Both the position numbers and the translations under genes were made by a program. Below are positions 32,588 through 42,373 of a stretch of DNA of 64,000 nucleotides, piece by piece (position 1 is the first letter of the stretch; every line of letters starts with the position of its first letter). The notes under the pieces are model-generated. The model was not told the DNA's origin. It ran no database searches and saw only the letters and a program-made list of their open reading frames with translations. The stretch covers positions 248,001 through 312,000 of the forward strand of contig NZ_JADKPT010000002.1 of NCBI RefSeq assembly GCF_015351595.1, in the 5' to 3' direction. Origin of the DNA: Flavobacterium sp. LC2016-12. GTDB taxonomy: Bacteria > Bacteroidota > Bacteroidia > Flavobacteriales > Flavobacteriaceae.

Positions 32588-34573
32588 TTATTTCATCTTA
32601 ATTTTCAAAACAGTAACAGAGTATGCTGGAAAATCATATTGAACTTTGCTTCCGCTTACTTTAAATTCGCTTTCTTTCGGGCTAATTTTAGTCGGAGCAT
32701 CAAAAGAATTCTCATCATTTATTCCATCTCCTTTTAAAGTTATTGCCGTTCCTTTTGTATCTAATTTTGCTCCTTTTACATCAATTGAAACATTTTGAGC
32801 TGCTGCAGAAGTGTTCACGATTTTCAGAATTACTTCTTTCGAATTCACATCTTTTACTGCAGATGCAAACAAATCGTTTTGACCTGTAACTGCTTTTCCG
32901 TCTTTTGTAATGTTGATTAAATCGGTTCCTTTATTGTTAGAAAATAATTTCTGAACATAATAATTTGGCGTTCCGTAAGATTGTAAATTGTTGAACCAAA
33001 TCATATCCGGTGTCCATTGCCAGCCTTCTACGTGTGCCAATAAAGGGGCATAAGAAGTCAGGTGAACAACCTCAGCATTACGCTCCATTCCGGTCATGAA
33101 AGCTGCTTCAGAAAAAGCACATTCCCAGTTGTTTTTATTATCCGGACTTGCGATTGCCACACTTTGCGCTGCATATTCTCCGGCAAAAATTTTCGGTCCT
33201 TTGCGGTCGTAATTATCGTAACGCGTTACGTTTTTACGGAACCATGCCGGATCTTTATAATAATGTTCGTCAACAATTTCTGCATTCAGTTTTTTAAGTT
33301 CTTTCATGCCGTAATCAAAATAATCTCCGTCAGGAAATGGTCCTGTTCCGGATACAATTGTAATGTTTGGATATTTTGCTTTTATGGCTTTTTGAAACAC
33401 TTTGAAACGCTCGATATAATCTGGTCCCCATTGCTCATTTCCAACTCCAATGAATTTTAAATTAAATGGTTTTGGATGGCCCATATCGGCTCTAACTTTT
33501 CCCCAAGCGGTATTTAAATCTCCGTTTGCAAATTCAATTAAGTCTAAAGCATCTTGTACATAAGGATCAATTTGATCCATCGGAACCAATTCTCCTGTGT
33601 TGAATTGACACGCCATTCCACAGCTTAAAATTGGCAATGGAGAAGCTCCAATATCTTCTGAAAGTTGGAAATACTCATAGAATCCTAAACCAAAACTCTG
33701 GAAATAATCGGGAGCCAGTTTATGTGCAAATTCCGTATTCCAACGGTTGATCATTGTTTCTCTGTCTTCTACATTTCCGATCGATTTTTTCCATTGGTAA
33801 CGTAATGCCAATGTTTTTCCTTCCACAATACAGCCTCCTGGAAAACGTAAAAATCCTGGTTTTAAATCGTATAATAATTGTACTAAATCAGCACGCATTC
33901 CATTTTTTCTCCCTTTCCAGGTGTCTTCCGGAAACAGCGAAATCACATCCAAATCGATTACCCCTTTTCCTTCAAAAGTGATTCTAATTTGTCCTTTAGC
34001 TTCTGTTGCAGTTGCGGTTAATTGTGTGGTATAATTTGCCCAATCTTTAGAGGTTGGCGCTATTGAAGTTTCGCCTAAAACCTTTTTATTTTTATCAATG
34101 AACTGAATTTTAATCTTCGTAATATCTCCCGATATTTTTGAAGCTCTTAGAGACAAATTATACTTCAGGTCTTTTTTAATTCCCATTCCCCTGAAACCGT
34201 CATTGATTAACTCATAACCATTTGCGTCGTTGATGGTAACTCTACAATAATTATGATTGGTTCCTTTTTGGGAATACTGAACAATTTTGGCAATTCCGGA
34301 TTGCTCGTTTAATTTATGTCGGTCGCTGTTTGGTTCGTTCCAACCCATCATTGGCGTTTCAAATTCAAACGATCTGTTTTTAATCATTTCGGCATACAGA
34401 CCTCCATCAGCGGCAAAATTGATATCTTCAAAAAATACTCCGTACATCGTCGGTTCAATTTTGGTTACTGTTTTGGCAGCATCAACCTGAAGATTATTTT
34501 TTTGTGCCGATGCATAAAAGCCGTTCAGCAATAAACCGCAAAGGGTAATTTTGGTAATTAAATTGGACTTCAT
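32588..34573 (-). CDS. GH51 alpha-L-arabinofuranosidase, long form
   Basis: 661 aa, exported (signal peptide to about residue 23, ASAQ). It removes alpha-L-arabinofuranosyl groups from arabinan or arabinoxylan. The acid/base Glu is in IGVGNEQWGPDYI and the nucleophile Glu in IFAGEYAAQS. An N-terminal segment (about residues 125-215) looks like a carbohydrate-binding module, and a C-terminal beta domain ends the protein. It is the last gene of the arabinan locus, after a 399-bp repeat-filled gap, so it may be a separate unit. Confidence 0.92.
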   Translation of the reverse strand: MKSNLITKITLCGLLLNGFYASAQKNNLQVDAAKTVTKIEPTMYGVFFEDINFAADGGLYAEMIKNRSFEFETPMMGWNEPNSDRHKLNEQSGIAKIVQYSQKGTNHNYCRVTINDANGYELINDGFRGMGIKKDLKYNLSLRASKISGDITKIKIQFIDKNKKVLGETSIAPTSKDWANYTTQLTATATEAKGQIRITFEGKGVIDLDVISLFPEDTWKGRKNGMRADLVQLLYDLKPGFLRFPGGCIVEGKTLALRYQWKKSIGNVEDRETMINRWNTEFAHKLAPDYFQSFGLGFYEYFQLSEDIGASPLPILSCGMACQFNTGELVPMDQIDPYVQDALDLIEFANGDLNTAWGKVRADMGHPKPFNLKFIGVGNEQWGPDYIERFKVFQKAIKAKYPNITIVSGTGPFPDGDYFDYGMKELKKLNAEIVDEHYYKDPAWFRKNVTRYDNYDRKGPKIFAGEYAAQSVAIASPDNKNNWECAFSEAAFMTGMERNAEVVHLTSYAPLLAHVEGWQWTPDMIWFNNLQSYGTPNYYVQKLFSNNKGTDLINITKDGKAVTGQNDLFASAVKDVNSKEVILKIVNTSAAAQNVSIDVKGAKLDTKGTAITLKGDGINDENSFDAPTKISPKESEFKVSGSKVQYDFPAYSVTVLKIKMK

Positions 34574-34920
34574 TTTTTTATATTTAAATGTGTTTTATGG
34601 CACGCGGATTACACTGATTCATTAAAGTGAAAACGCGGATAAAAACGGATTTTTATTTTTATAAACTTTAACTTTATTTTTTTAAACACATAGAGACATA
34701 GAATTTGATAGCTTAAGAAAAGGCATTTCATTTGCTTGAAGACACATAGCTATGTGTTCAAATCTAGATTTGTTTAAAACTCTTTTTATTCATTTTAAAT
34801 TCTATGATTCTATGTGTTTAATTTTTTTCTCGCAGATTCCGCAGATTGAGCAGATTTAATTCTCTAATCTTAAAATCTGCAGCTAAATCTTGATTCTTTC
34901 TTCTTGCCTCTATTTTCTAT
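34574..34920. repeat. Gap between GH127 and GH51 genes with dispersed repeats
   Basis: Contains GGCACGCGGATTACACTGATT plus AACGCGGATAAAAACGGATTT (ACGCGGAT family), a foldback of ACACATAGA words (TAGAGACATAGAATTTGATAG with CTATGATTCTATGTGTTT), and CTCGCAGATTCCGCAGATT (CGCAGATT family). No gene and no AraR-type operator. Confidence 0.7.
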
Positions 34921-34976
34921 GTTCTATTCTCTATGTTCTATTCTCTATGTTCTATTCTCTATATTCTATTCTCTAC
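34921..34976. repeat. Four tandem 14-bp repeats overlapping the GH127 stop codon
   Basis: Unit GTTCTATTCTCTAT three times, then ATTCTATTCTCTAC. The final copy supplies the minus-strand TAG stop of GH127 (34973-34975). Copy number changes would alter only the 3' untranslated part. Confidence 0.85.
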
Positions 34977-36955
34977 TTATAATCCAACCAAACTTTCATT
35001 TTCCCAACACCTCTGTTTGACCAGCTGTAATATGGAATTGCTTTGAATTTTGAATTCTCAATAACATTTACTCGTTGCAACAAATTGGCTTCCTTTTTTA
35101 CTTGGAAAGTATCTGAAGAACTCACGTTTATTTTATCGAAATTGGTTTTGTTGTCAATTTCTTCGACTGCGTAAACAATTGGCCCATATTCTAAAGAAAA
35201 TTTATTTTTGTTCGTTTCTACTTTTGAATTGGTTTCTACTTCCTGAACTTCCATTGGAAAATTAAGATTGATTTTATCTCCTTTTTTCCAATTTCTGGTT
35301 ACGACGAAATAACCCTCTTGTGGTGCAATCGCCAATGTTTCGCCGTTTACATTAATAGTTGGTTTTTGAGTCGAAGCTTTTTTATAAGAATATAAATCGC
35401 CTGGCAAAACTTCATTTCTTGCCCAACCCGGAACACGAAGTTTGATCGTAAATTGGCTTTCTTTTTTCGGGTTAACCGAGATTGCTACTTTTCCGTTCCA
35501 GGGATATCCGGTTTGCTGAGAAATCTGCAAATCTGTTTTTCCAACTTTGAAAGAAGCATTGTTTGATGCATACAAATTCACATACAAAACATCATTTGAT
35601 TTAGAGTAAATCAATCCCGGAATAGAAGGTATAAAACGAATTAAATTCGTTGGACAGCAAGAACAGTCAAACCAGGCCTGACGTGTACAAGATCCTCTGT
35701 TTGATTTAAAAACACCATCAGCTTCTAAGGCATTTGGATAGAAAAATTGTTTTCCGTCTAATGAAATTCCGGAGATTAATCCATTGTACATCGTTCTTTC
35801 GATTACATCAAAATATTTCGAATTTCCAGATAAATTATGCAATCTGTGATTCCAATACACATCGCCAATTGCGGCGCAAGTTTCATTGTAAGCCGTCAGA
35901 TTTGGCAATTCGTAATTCGCTCCAAAAGCTTCTCCGTCATGTCTTGATCCGATACCGCCCGTGATGTACATTTTTTTGTTGACCATATTATTCCATAAAT
36001 TATTTATGGCATCGGTATAACCTTTGTCTTTGGTCATCGCCGCAACATCGGTCATTCCAGCGTACATGTAAACAGCTCTTACAGCATGGCCTACCACTTC
36101 ATTTTGCTGTACAACCGGAATATGATCTTGTGCATATTCTCCATATAATTTATGATTGTTCGGGTTTCCGCGATTGTCTAAAAAATACTTCGCCAGTTTT
36201 AAATAATCTTCTTTACCAGTAATTTGATACAATTTGATCAAACCCGTTTCTACTATCTGATGTCCCGGAACACCTTTTACCTGACCAGGGCCATCTCCAA
36301 AAGTTTTCACTAATAAATCGGCATTTTTGATGGCGATGTCAAGGAAATTTCTTTTTCCTGTAGCTTCATAATGTACGACAGCAGCTTCTATTAAATGTCC
36401 GGAATTGTAGCATTCGTGACTGATTTGTAACGATTCCCAACGTTTTCCTTCAATAACGGGAACCCAGGTACATGGCGGTTTTGCCGGATTTATGGTTCTC
36501 CATGTTGTTAGATAACCGTCTTTTTCCTGACCAATTTTCACAATGGCAATCAACGAATCTAAAACGCGTTCTAATTTTGGATTTGGTGCAGAGATTAAAG
36601 TATTCGATGCGCCTTCAATAATTTTATAAACATCTGTATCATCAAAAGGCATTTCTCCTCTTACTGTTCCTGTTTTTTGTTTTCCTGCGATTAAAAAGTT
36701 TTCAAAACGGCCTTCTTCATTGCATTTTTGAATGGCATAAGCAATCGTAATTTCCTGTACTCTTTTGATAATTGGCAGCCAAAAAGAATCGGATAATTTT
36801 ACATTTTGAATGTTCACCGGTTCTATTTGATAACCCGCTTTTAAAACTGAAGTTTTATCGCCAGGCTGCACCACCTCGTTTTTGGTTTCTTTACAGGAAA
36901 TCAAAATCAGAAGTGAAATGAAAATCGTTAGTATCGGAAAATTATATTTTTTCAT
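34973..36955 (-). CDS. GH127 beta-L-arabinofuranosidase, lipoprotein
   Basis: 660 aa. The lipobox LLILISCKE with Cys21 anchors it to a membrane. GH127 uses a Cys nucleophile held by zinc. Here ETC (Glu358, Cys360) and CSCCP (Cys433, Cys434) supply the expected Glu and three Cys of the zinc site. Known members remove beta-1,2-linked arabinofuranose from hydroxyproline-rich glycoproteins or pectin side chains. It is 12 bp from the preceding GH43 gene. Specificity for beta linkages is inferred from family only. Confidence 0.9.
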   Translation of the reverse strand: MKKYNFPILTIFISLLILISCKETKNEVVQPGDKTSVLKAGYQIEPVNIQNVKLSDSFWLPIIKRVQEITIAYAIQKCNEEGRFENFLIAGKQKTGTVRGEMPFDDTDVYKIIEGASNTLISAPNPKLERVLDSLIAIVKIGQEKDGYLTTWRTINPAKPPCTWVPVIEGKRWESLQISHECYNSGHLIEAAVVHYEATGKRNFLDIAIKNADLLVKTFGDGPGQVKGVPGHQIVETGLIKLYQITGKEDYLKLAKYFLDNRGNPNNHKLYGEYAQDHIPVVQQNEVVGHAVRAVYMYAGMTDVAAMTKDKGYTDAINNLWNNMVNKKMYITGGIGSRHDGEAFGANYELPNLTAYNETCAAIGDVYWNHRLHNLSGNSKYFDVIERTMYNGLISGISLDGKQFFYPNALEADGVFKSNRGSCTRQAWFDCSCCPTNLIRFIPSIPGLIYSKSNDVLYVNLYASNNASFKVGKTDLQISQQTGYPWNGKVAISVNPKKESQFTIKLRVPGWARNEVLPGDLYSYKKASTQKPTINVNGETLAIAPQEGYFVVTRNWKKGDKINLNFPMEVQEVETNSKVETNKNKFSLEYGPIVYAVEEIDNKTNFDKINVSSSDTFQVKKEANLLQRVNVIENSKFKAIPYYSWSNRGVGKMKVWLDYK

Positions 36956-36967
36956 TGTATTGCTATT

Positions 36968-37948
36968 CTATTTTAAAACGGGCCATAAATTGGCGTCCCA
37001 CTGCATTTCTTTAACCACTAATCTTGGTGTTCCGTTGGTTTTCTTTTCGTAAGCATGGTAAAAAATATAATCTTTGCCATCAAACGTGTAAGCGCTGTTG
37101 TGGCCTACGCCAAAGTAATTCTCGTCGCCCTGAACGACTAAACTTCCACCACCTTCATTTAATGGTTTTCCGTCTTTATCGACATAAGGTCCGGTTACGT
37201 TTTTTGATCTTCCAACGACAACCTTATAAGTGCTTTTTTCTCCGCGACAGCATAAATCCCAAGAAAGAAATTGGTAGTAATAACCGTTTTTCTTGAAAAT
37301 AAATGGAGCTTCCAATGCGCCATCTCCCGGATCAGAATCTGCTAATTCAAAAGTTCTTTTGCGTTTCGAAATCGTATGCCATTCCTGAGGCTGTGCAATC
37401 GATTTTAAATCCGGATTTAATTTTACCAATTTTAATCCTTCCCAAAAAGAACCAAAGGATAACCATGGCGTATTGTTTTCGTCAAAAATTAAATTTGGAT
37501 CTATGGCATTCCACATATCACGGTTGGGTTGTGACTGAATAACGATTCCCTGATCGACCCATTTGTAATTTTTATCTTTTGGATCTAATGTTGTATTGGT
37601 CGCTACACCAATTGCCGATGTATTTTTGGCGAAAGCCGAAACGGAATAATACAGATAGTAGGTATTGTTATGAAACGAAATATCTGGTGCCCAGATATGA
37701 TTCTTAAAATCGGCAGCAACACCATCTGCCCAAACTGGCTTATCGGCAAAAACCTGCGGCTGCTTATCCCATTTTTTTAAATCTTTGGAACTAAAAACAC
37801 TAATTCCGTTACCTGTACAATACAGATAATAAGTGTCTTTTTGTTTGATGACAACCGGATCGTGCACGACAATTTCCTGCGCAAACGAAACTGAAGCTAT
37901 AAGCATCATTAAAACAGAAAGTATATATTTTATGTTTTTGTAAACCAT
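36968..37948 (-). CDS. GH43 arabinan endo-1,5-alpha-L-arabinosidase
   Basis: 326 aa, exported (signal peptide about residues 1-23, SFAQ). Five-bladed propeller. The catalytic base Asp is in VVHDPVVIK, the pKa-setting Asp in WNAIDPNLIF, and the acid Glu in GALEAPFIFKK. GVGHNSAYTF and WDLCCRGEKSTY are typical of arabinanases. The start codon and first residues (MVYKNIKY) fall inside a CATATAAGTGATATAAG repeat end, the same word that ends the array at 10.6 kb. Confidence 0.9.
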   Translation of the reverse strand: MVYKNIKYILSVLMMLIASVSFAQEIVVHDPVVIKQKDTYYLYCTGNGISVFSSKDLKKWDKQPQVFADKPVWADGVAADFKNHIWAPDISFHNNTYYLYYSVSAFAKNTSAIGVATNTTLDPKDKNYKWVDQGIVIQSQPNRDMWNAIDPNLIFDENNTPWLSFGSFWEGLKLVKLNPDLKSIAQPQEWHTISKRKRTFELADSDPGDGALEAPFIFKKNGYYYQFLSWDLCCRGEKSTYKVVVGRSKNVTGPYVDKDGKPLNEGGGSLVVQGDENYFGVGHNSAYTFDGKDYIFYHAYEKKTNGTPRLVVKEMQWDANLWPVLK

Positions 37949-38044
37949 ATAAGTGATATAAGAAATTTAAGTTTGGCTTTTACTCTGAAAACTTTTTAGA
38001 TCATATAAGCAAACCTGTAAACTGTGACTGCGAATGTTAACTAT

Positions 38045-39004
38045 TTATTGAATTCCTTCAGAAGTCATAACCACTCGTTTCATAGTTCCGTCTTTGTTAT
38101 AATATAATTTATCGACACAGACTGATCTTCTGAAACTTCCTCCGTCTGGTTGGGTTGCACCGTTGTGATAAATAAAATACGATTGCCCTTTAAAATCAAT
38201 TATTGACTGATGATTCGTGTTACTGTTTCCGGCAATTTCATTCAAAATTCCTTTGAATTCCCATGGACCCGTAATTGACTTACTCATGGCATAAGCGATT
38301 TTCTCCGGAAATTCATAAGCATAGGATAAATAATACCAGTTTTTATGTTTGTGAATCCAGGGTGCTTCTGTAAAATGAGGCAATTCTTTTATATGATGAA
38401 TCGGTCCATCTAATTCGATCATATTGTCTTTTAATTTAGCATAATGGCAGGCTGTATTTCCCCAAAACAAATAGGCTTGTCCATCTGTGTCGATATAAAC
38501 TGTCGGATCGATATCGTCCCAGCTTATATCGCTGAATTTGGTCATATCGTTTGTGATCAAGGCTTTTCCTAAAGCATCTTTAAATGGTCCGGTTGGGCTG
38601 TCAGAAACTGCAATTCCAATTGATTTTCCATCTATAGATCCGTGATGAACCGTTACATACCAATAAAATTTTCCGTTTTTTTCGATTACTTGCGAAGCCC
38701 ATGCATCACCTTTTGCCCAAGCAAAATCAGTAACTTTTAATGGCACCGGATGTGATTCCCATTTTTTCATATCTGACGAAGAGTAAACGACCCATTCGTT
38801 CATTTTATAAAAATGAAAATCTTTTGGTGCTTCGTCATGACCGGCGTATAAATACACTTTATCCTTGTAAACCAATGCCGCAGGATCTCCTGTATATTGA
38901 TCTTTTATAATTGGATTATTGAATTTTGCCGGATCTACTTGTGCAACTGCTGTTGTAACGGATGCAATCAAAACTAGGGATAGGCTTGTAATTAGGTTTT
39001 TCAT
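38045..39004 (-). CDS. GH43 arabinofuranosidase/xylosidase-like
   Basis: 319 aa, exported (signal peptide to about residue 21, AVAQ). It is a GH43 propeller. The candidate base Asp is in QYTGDPAALVYK, the second Asp in WDDIDPTVYIDTDG, and the acid Glu in PHFTEAPWIHKH. The layout resembles the exo-acting arabinofuranosidase branch rather than the endo-arabinanases flanking it, so it may trim side branches. Lies 96 bp after the next upstream GH43-to-GH43 gap in the same operon. Confidence 0.85.
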   Translation of the reverse strand: MKNLITSLSLVLIASVTTAVAQVDPAKFNNPIIKDQYTGDPAALVYKDKVYLYAGHDEAPKDFHFYKMNEWVVYSSSDMKKWESHPVPLKVTDFAWAKGDAWASQVIEKNGKFYWYVTVHHGSIDGKSIGIAVSDSPTGPFKDALGKALITNDMTKFSDISWDDIDPTVYIDTDGQAYLFWGNTACHYAKLKDNMIELDGPIHHIKELPHFTEAPWIHKHKNWYYLSYAYEFPEKIAYAMSKSITGPWEFKGILNEIAGNSNTNHQSIIDFKGQSYFIYHNGATQPDGGSFRRSVCVDKLYYNKDGTMKRVVMTSEGIQ

Positions 39005-39138
39005 TATGGTTTTATTTTGGCGATATAATGCAATAAAAATCTATTTAATACATTCTTTTATTAGTCGCAATATTTTTTCACGCAGATTTTGCAGATTTAA
39101 TTTTAATCTTTTTAATCCTTTAATCTGTGGCTACTATT

Positions 39139-40752
39139 TTAATTCACTTTCTTACCCCAAACTGGTAATCCGGCAGCAGTCAAACCAGAATAACTCAAGG
39201 TTACTTTTCTAGTTGCTGATTCCCAATCCCACGCATCCGTAACGTTACATTTTACACCATTTACGGTTAAGATTTTTTTGGCACTGTCGTACGACCAGGT
39301 ACCGTTTGCATCACCACTCACTTTTTTATCGGCCGTCAAATTTAATGTCACTGATTTTTGAAGTGTTTTGTACTGGTAATTCATGGTAATCTGTTCCCAG
39401 GTTCCTATGAAATTGGCGTCAGAAATAGTCGTTGTCGGAACTCTGGCATAACGTTCTGCTTCTACAACTGGCCAGCCATCTTCTGTCCATTCGATACCGC
39501 GAACATGTCCCATCATTATCGCATTTGAAACTGCAATTCCAAGAACGCCTTCCGGTAAACGGGCTTGCGATGCATAAAACCATTTTTTTGTATCCGGATT
39601 TTGAAAAACGGCACAGTGCGCAAAACCAACCCAGCCTGTATGATTTTTAAATTGATAGGGATGTGTTAGCATTGGAAAACATTCTGCTCCGTTTCCAATA
39701 CTCATTCCTGTACTGGTAAGATAGGGTCCTAAAATGTTTTTTGAACGTGCAACACGTGTATTATACGCCACTGATAATTCGTCATAAGCCAGGAATAAAT
39801 AGTAATACTGAGTTTCCGGATTATACATAATTTCCGGACCTTCAAGTGCCTGCCAACGATTTGTATTAACATTTCCTCGGCCGGCAATTCTTACTCCGTA
39901 ATCCTCAATTGTTTTTAATTTATCAGGTTTTCCGGTTGTCGGATTCAGTTTTAAAGCTGCAATTCCGGAATGCCATGAACCGTAAATTAAATATTGATCG
40001 CCTTCGGGAGTCTGAATAAAACTTGGATCGATGGCGTTGAATTTAAAATAAGCATCCCAATCATTTCCTCCGTTTCTAACATAGCTTTTTACCCCGTCAG
40101 GTTCAGAACACACCACCATTCCTTTATCAACCCAATTGTTTGAAGCCAAATCATCTGTTTCGGCTAAGCCAATAAAAGCACGTTCTGACCAGGAAGTATT
40201 CGTGTCTGTTCCTACAATTGGATTCGTTACGACGATACTGTAATACATTCTGAATTTGTTCCCCACTTTACGAACACATGGTGCCCAATAGCCATAATTT
40301 GGATTTTCGATTGGAGGCAAAGCCGGAGACATTCTCGCTCTTTTATTGTTCAAAGAATCTTTTACCCAAGCCGGAGCCTGCGTCATTGAAGATCCCATGA
40401 ATTCCCAATTGATTAAATCTTTAGATCTTCTGTAGAAAAAATGTCCGTTGCCTTCATGTGCATTTCCATAAGAAGCATCGGTTTGGTACATATAATAATA
40501 TTCACCCGATTTTTCTACAGATGGATCGTGCACGTTAGCCAAATTCCATTGCTTTCTGCTGCCCCAACTTGAAATTGAAGTATAATTATCGGCATAAGTT
40601 GGCCCTGGAAAAGCAGGTGTAACCACCGGGGGATCAACCACCGGACCCGGATCTGGGGTTACAGGTGTGTCTGGATCACTGGAACAGCTGACAAATGCAA
40701 TTGACAACAGACCGATGTAGACAATTTTTAAAATGGAATTGGATTTTTTCAT
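39139..40752 (-). CDS. GH43 arabinanase-like lipoprotein with C-terminal beta domain
   Basis: 537 aa. Lipobox SIAFVSCSSD with Cys23, then a Pro-rich linker (about residues 27-48), consistent with a surface lipoprotein held off the membrane. The propeller has VHDPSVEK, NAIDPSFIQTPEG and LEGPEIMYNPETQ as base, modulator and acid motifs. From about residue 450 a lipocalin-like beta domain (IGTWEQITMNYQYKT to the end) resembles the extra domain of some two-domain arabinanases. A good candidate for the surface endo-enzyme that cuts long arabinan before SusCD uptake. Confidence 0.88.
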   Translation of the reverse strand: MKKSNSILKIVYIGLLSIAFVSCSSDPDTPVTPDPGPVVDPPVVTPAFPGPTYADNYTSISSWGSRKQWNLANVHDPSVEKSGEYYYMYQTDASYGNAHEGNGHFFYRRSKDLINWEFMGSSMTQAPAWVKDSLNNKRARMSPALPPIENPNYGYWAPCVRKVGNKFRMYYSIVVTNPIVGTDTNTSWSERAFIGLAETDDLASNNWVDKGMVVCSEPDGVKSYVRNGGNDWDAYFKFNAIDPSFIQTPEGDQYLIYGSWHSGIAALKLNPTTGKPDKLKTIEDYGVRIAGRGNVNTNRWQALEGPEIMYNPETQYYYLFLAYDELSVAYNTRVARSKNILGPYLTSTGMSIGNGAECFPMLTHPYQFKNHTGWVGFAHCAVFQNPDTKKWFYASQARLPEGVLGIAVSNAIMMGHVRGIEWTEDGWPVVEAERYARVPTTTISDANFIGTWEQITMNYQYKTLQKSVTLNLTADKKVSGDANGTWSYDSAKKILTVNGVKCNVTDAWDWESATRKVTLSYSGLTAAGLPVWGKKVN

Positions 40753-40764
40753 TTTTTCTATATT

Positions 40765-42312
40765 TTATTTTCCTTCTAAAACAACAACTGAGAAAGGAGG
40801 AATAGTAATTTCAAGTTTTCCTTTTTTGTTTTCGAAACCTTTAAAAACTGTTGGAACAATTTTGTTTGGTGTATCGAATGAATTGTAATCTTGTAATTTT
40901 GCTGATGTTACAATCGTTCCTGTAAAGTTTTTTACTCCAAGATCCTTAACATCAATCTCTATTTTGTTTTTGTTTTTAGCGTCAACATTTACCAACGAAA
41001 TATGAACTGCTCCGCTTTTGTCTTTTGAAGCTGAAGCTGATACCGCAGGAAGTGTTTCTCCTTTAAAAGTATACAATGGCGATTGGAAACTTAACGGTAA
41101 TAATTTAGCATCCTGATGAACGCTGTACATTTTCATTACGCTATACGTTGGCGTAGTAATCATTTTTGCTTTATCCGTAAGGATTACGGCTTGCAACACG
41201 TTAACACATTGTGCTAAGTTTGCCATACGAACTCTGTCTGCGTGATTGTTGAAAATATTTAGAGTTGCTCCGGCCAAAACAGCATCTCTCATCGTGTTTT
41301 GTTGGTATAAAAATCCAGGATTTGTTCCTTGTTCTACTTCGTACCAGCCTCCCCATTCGTCAACAATCATGGCAACTTTTTTCTCAGGATCGTATTTGTC
41401 CATAATAGCGCTATGTTTTGTAACTAGCTCTTCCATTTTTAAAGCAGACTGCATGGTTTTGAAGTAACCTTCTTCTGTAAAATTTCTGTCATCTCCTTTT
41501 TTGCCCCAGTCGATTACGGCATAGTGGTGTACTCCAACTCCGCCTAACATGTTTAGCGGAATGTTTTTCATTAAAACTTCTGTCCAATTATAATCGGCAC
41601 TGTTTGATCCTGAAGCAATTCTGGTAATTCCTCCAGTATTTTCCCAATCCGACATGAAAGTGGCAAATTTGCGGTATTCTCCGGCATAGTATTCTGCTGT
41701 CATATTTCCTCCGCATCCCCAGGCTTCATTTCCAATTCCCCAGAATTTAACTTTCCAAGGTTCTGTTCTTCCGTTTTTTTTACGCAAATCACTCATCGGA
41801 CTTTTACCGCTGAAATTGGTATATTGAACCCAGTCAGACAATTCCTGAACCGTTCCGCTTCCAACATTTCCTGATAAATACGGTTCTGCTCCAAGCAATT
41901 CGCACATATTCAGGAAATCATGGGTTCCAAAACTGTTATCTTCAGTTACACCACCCCACCATTTGTTTACAATAGTTGGTCTTTGTTCCTGAGGGCCAAT
42001 TCCGTCTTTCCAGTGATAGGTATCGGCAAAACATCCGCCAGGCCATCTTAAATTTGGAATTTTTAAATCTTTTAAAGCAGCCACAATATCATTTCTCACT
42101 CCTTTTGTATTTGGAATTTTTGAAGTATCTCCCACAAAAAATCCACCATAAATACAGCGTCCTAAATGTTCCGCAAAATGCCCGTAAATGTTTTTATTGA
42201 TCGTTGGCGCATCTGCATTATTTTTAATAGTTACTACTGTGGTTTCATTCTGGGCAAAACTTGCCTGATTACAAAGAGTAATAAGAAATGTAATTAAAAG
42301 TGCTTTTTTCAT
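40765..42312 (-). CDS. GH51 alpha-L-arabinofuranosidase
   Basis: 515 aa, exported (signal peptide about residues 1-20, SFAQ). The acid/base Glu is in GIGNEAWGCGGNM and the nucleophile Glu in AMIVDEWGGWYEV. RWPGGCFADTYHWKDGIGP is the usual substrate-site block. It has normal GH51 length without the extra N-terminal module of the enzyme at 32588. It would release arabinose from oligosaccharides in the periplasm. It is 12 bp before the large GH43 gene. Confidence 0.94.
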   Translation of the reverse strand: MKKALLITFLITLCNQASFAQNETTVVTIKNNADAPTINKNIYGHFAEHLGRCIYGGFFVGDTSKIPNTKGVRNDIVAALKDLKIPNLRWPGGCFADTYHWKDGIGPQEQRPTIVNKWWGGVTEDNSFGTHDFLNMCELLGAEPYLSGNVGSGTVQELSDWVQYTNFSGKSPMSDLRKKNGRTEPWKVKFWGIGNEAWGCGGNMTAEYYAGEYRKFATFMSDWENTGGITRIASGSNSADYNWTEVLMKNIPLNMLGGVGVHHYAVIDWGKKGDDRNFTEEGYFKTMQSALKMEELVTKHSAIMDKYDPEKKVAMIVDEWGGWYEVEQGTNPGFLYQQNTMRDAVLAGATLNIFNNHADRVRMANLAQCVNVLQAVILTDKAKMITTPTYSVMKMYSVHQDAKLLPLSFQSPLYTFKGETLPAVSASASKDKSGAVHISLVNVDAKNKNKIEIDVKDLGVKNFTGTIVTSAKLQDYNSFDTPNKIVPTVFKGFENKKGKLEITIPPFSVVVLEGK

Positions 42313-42373
42313 AACGTGTTTTTAAAGATTACAAAGAGGAAGGCTTTATGAAACCTTCCTCTGAATATTAAAA

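Noticed and set aside
33062..33460. 132-residue frame opposite the GH51 gene
   Set aside because: Antisense to a well-supported glycosidase with no promoter or family match.
34574..34600. AraR operator before the last GH51 gene
   Set aside because: AAATGTGTTTTATGGCACG has only one good half-site.
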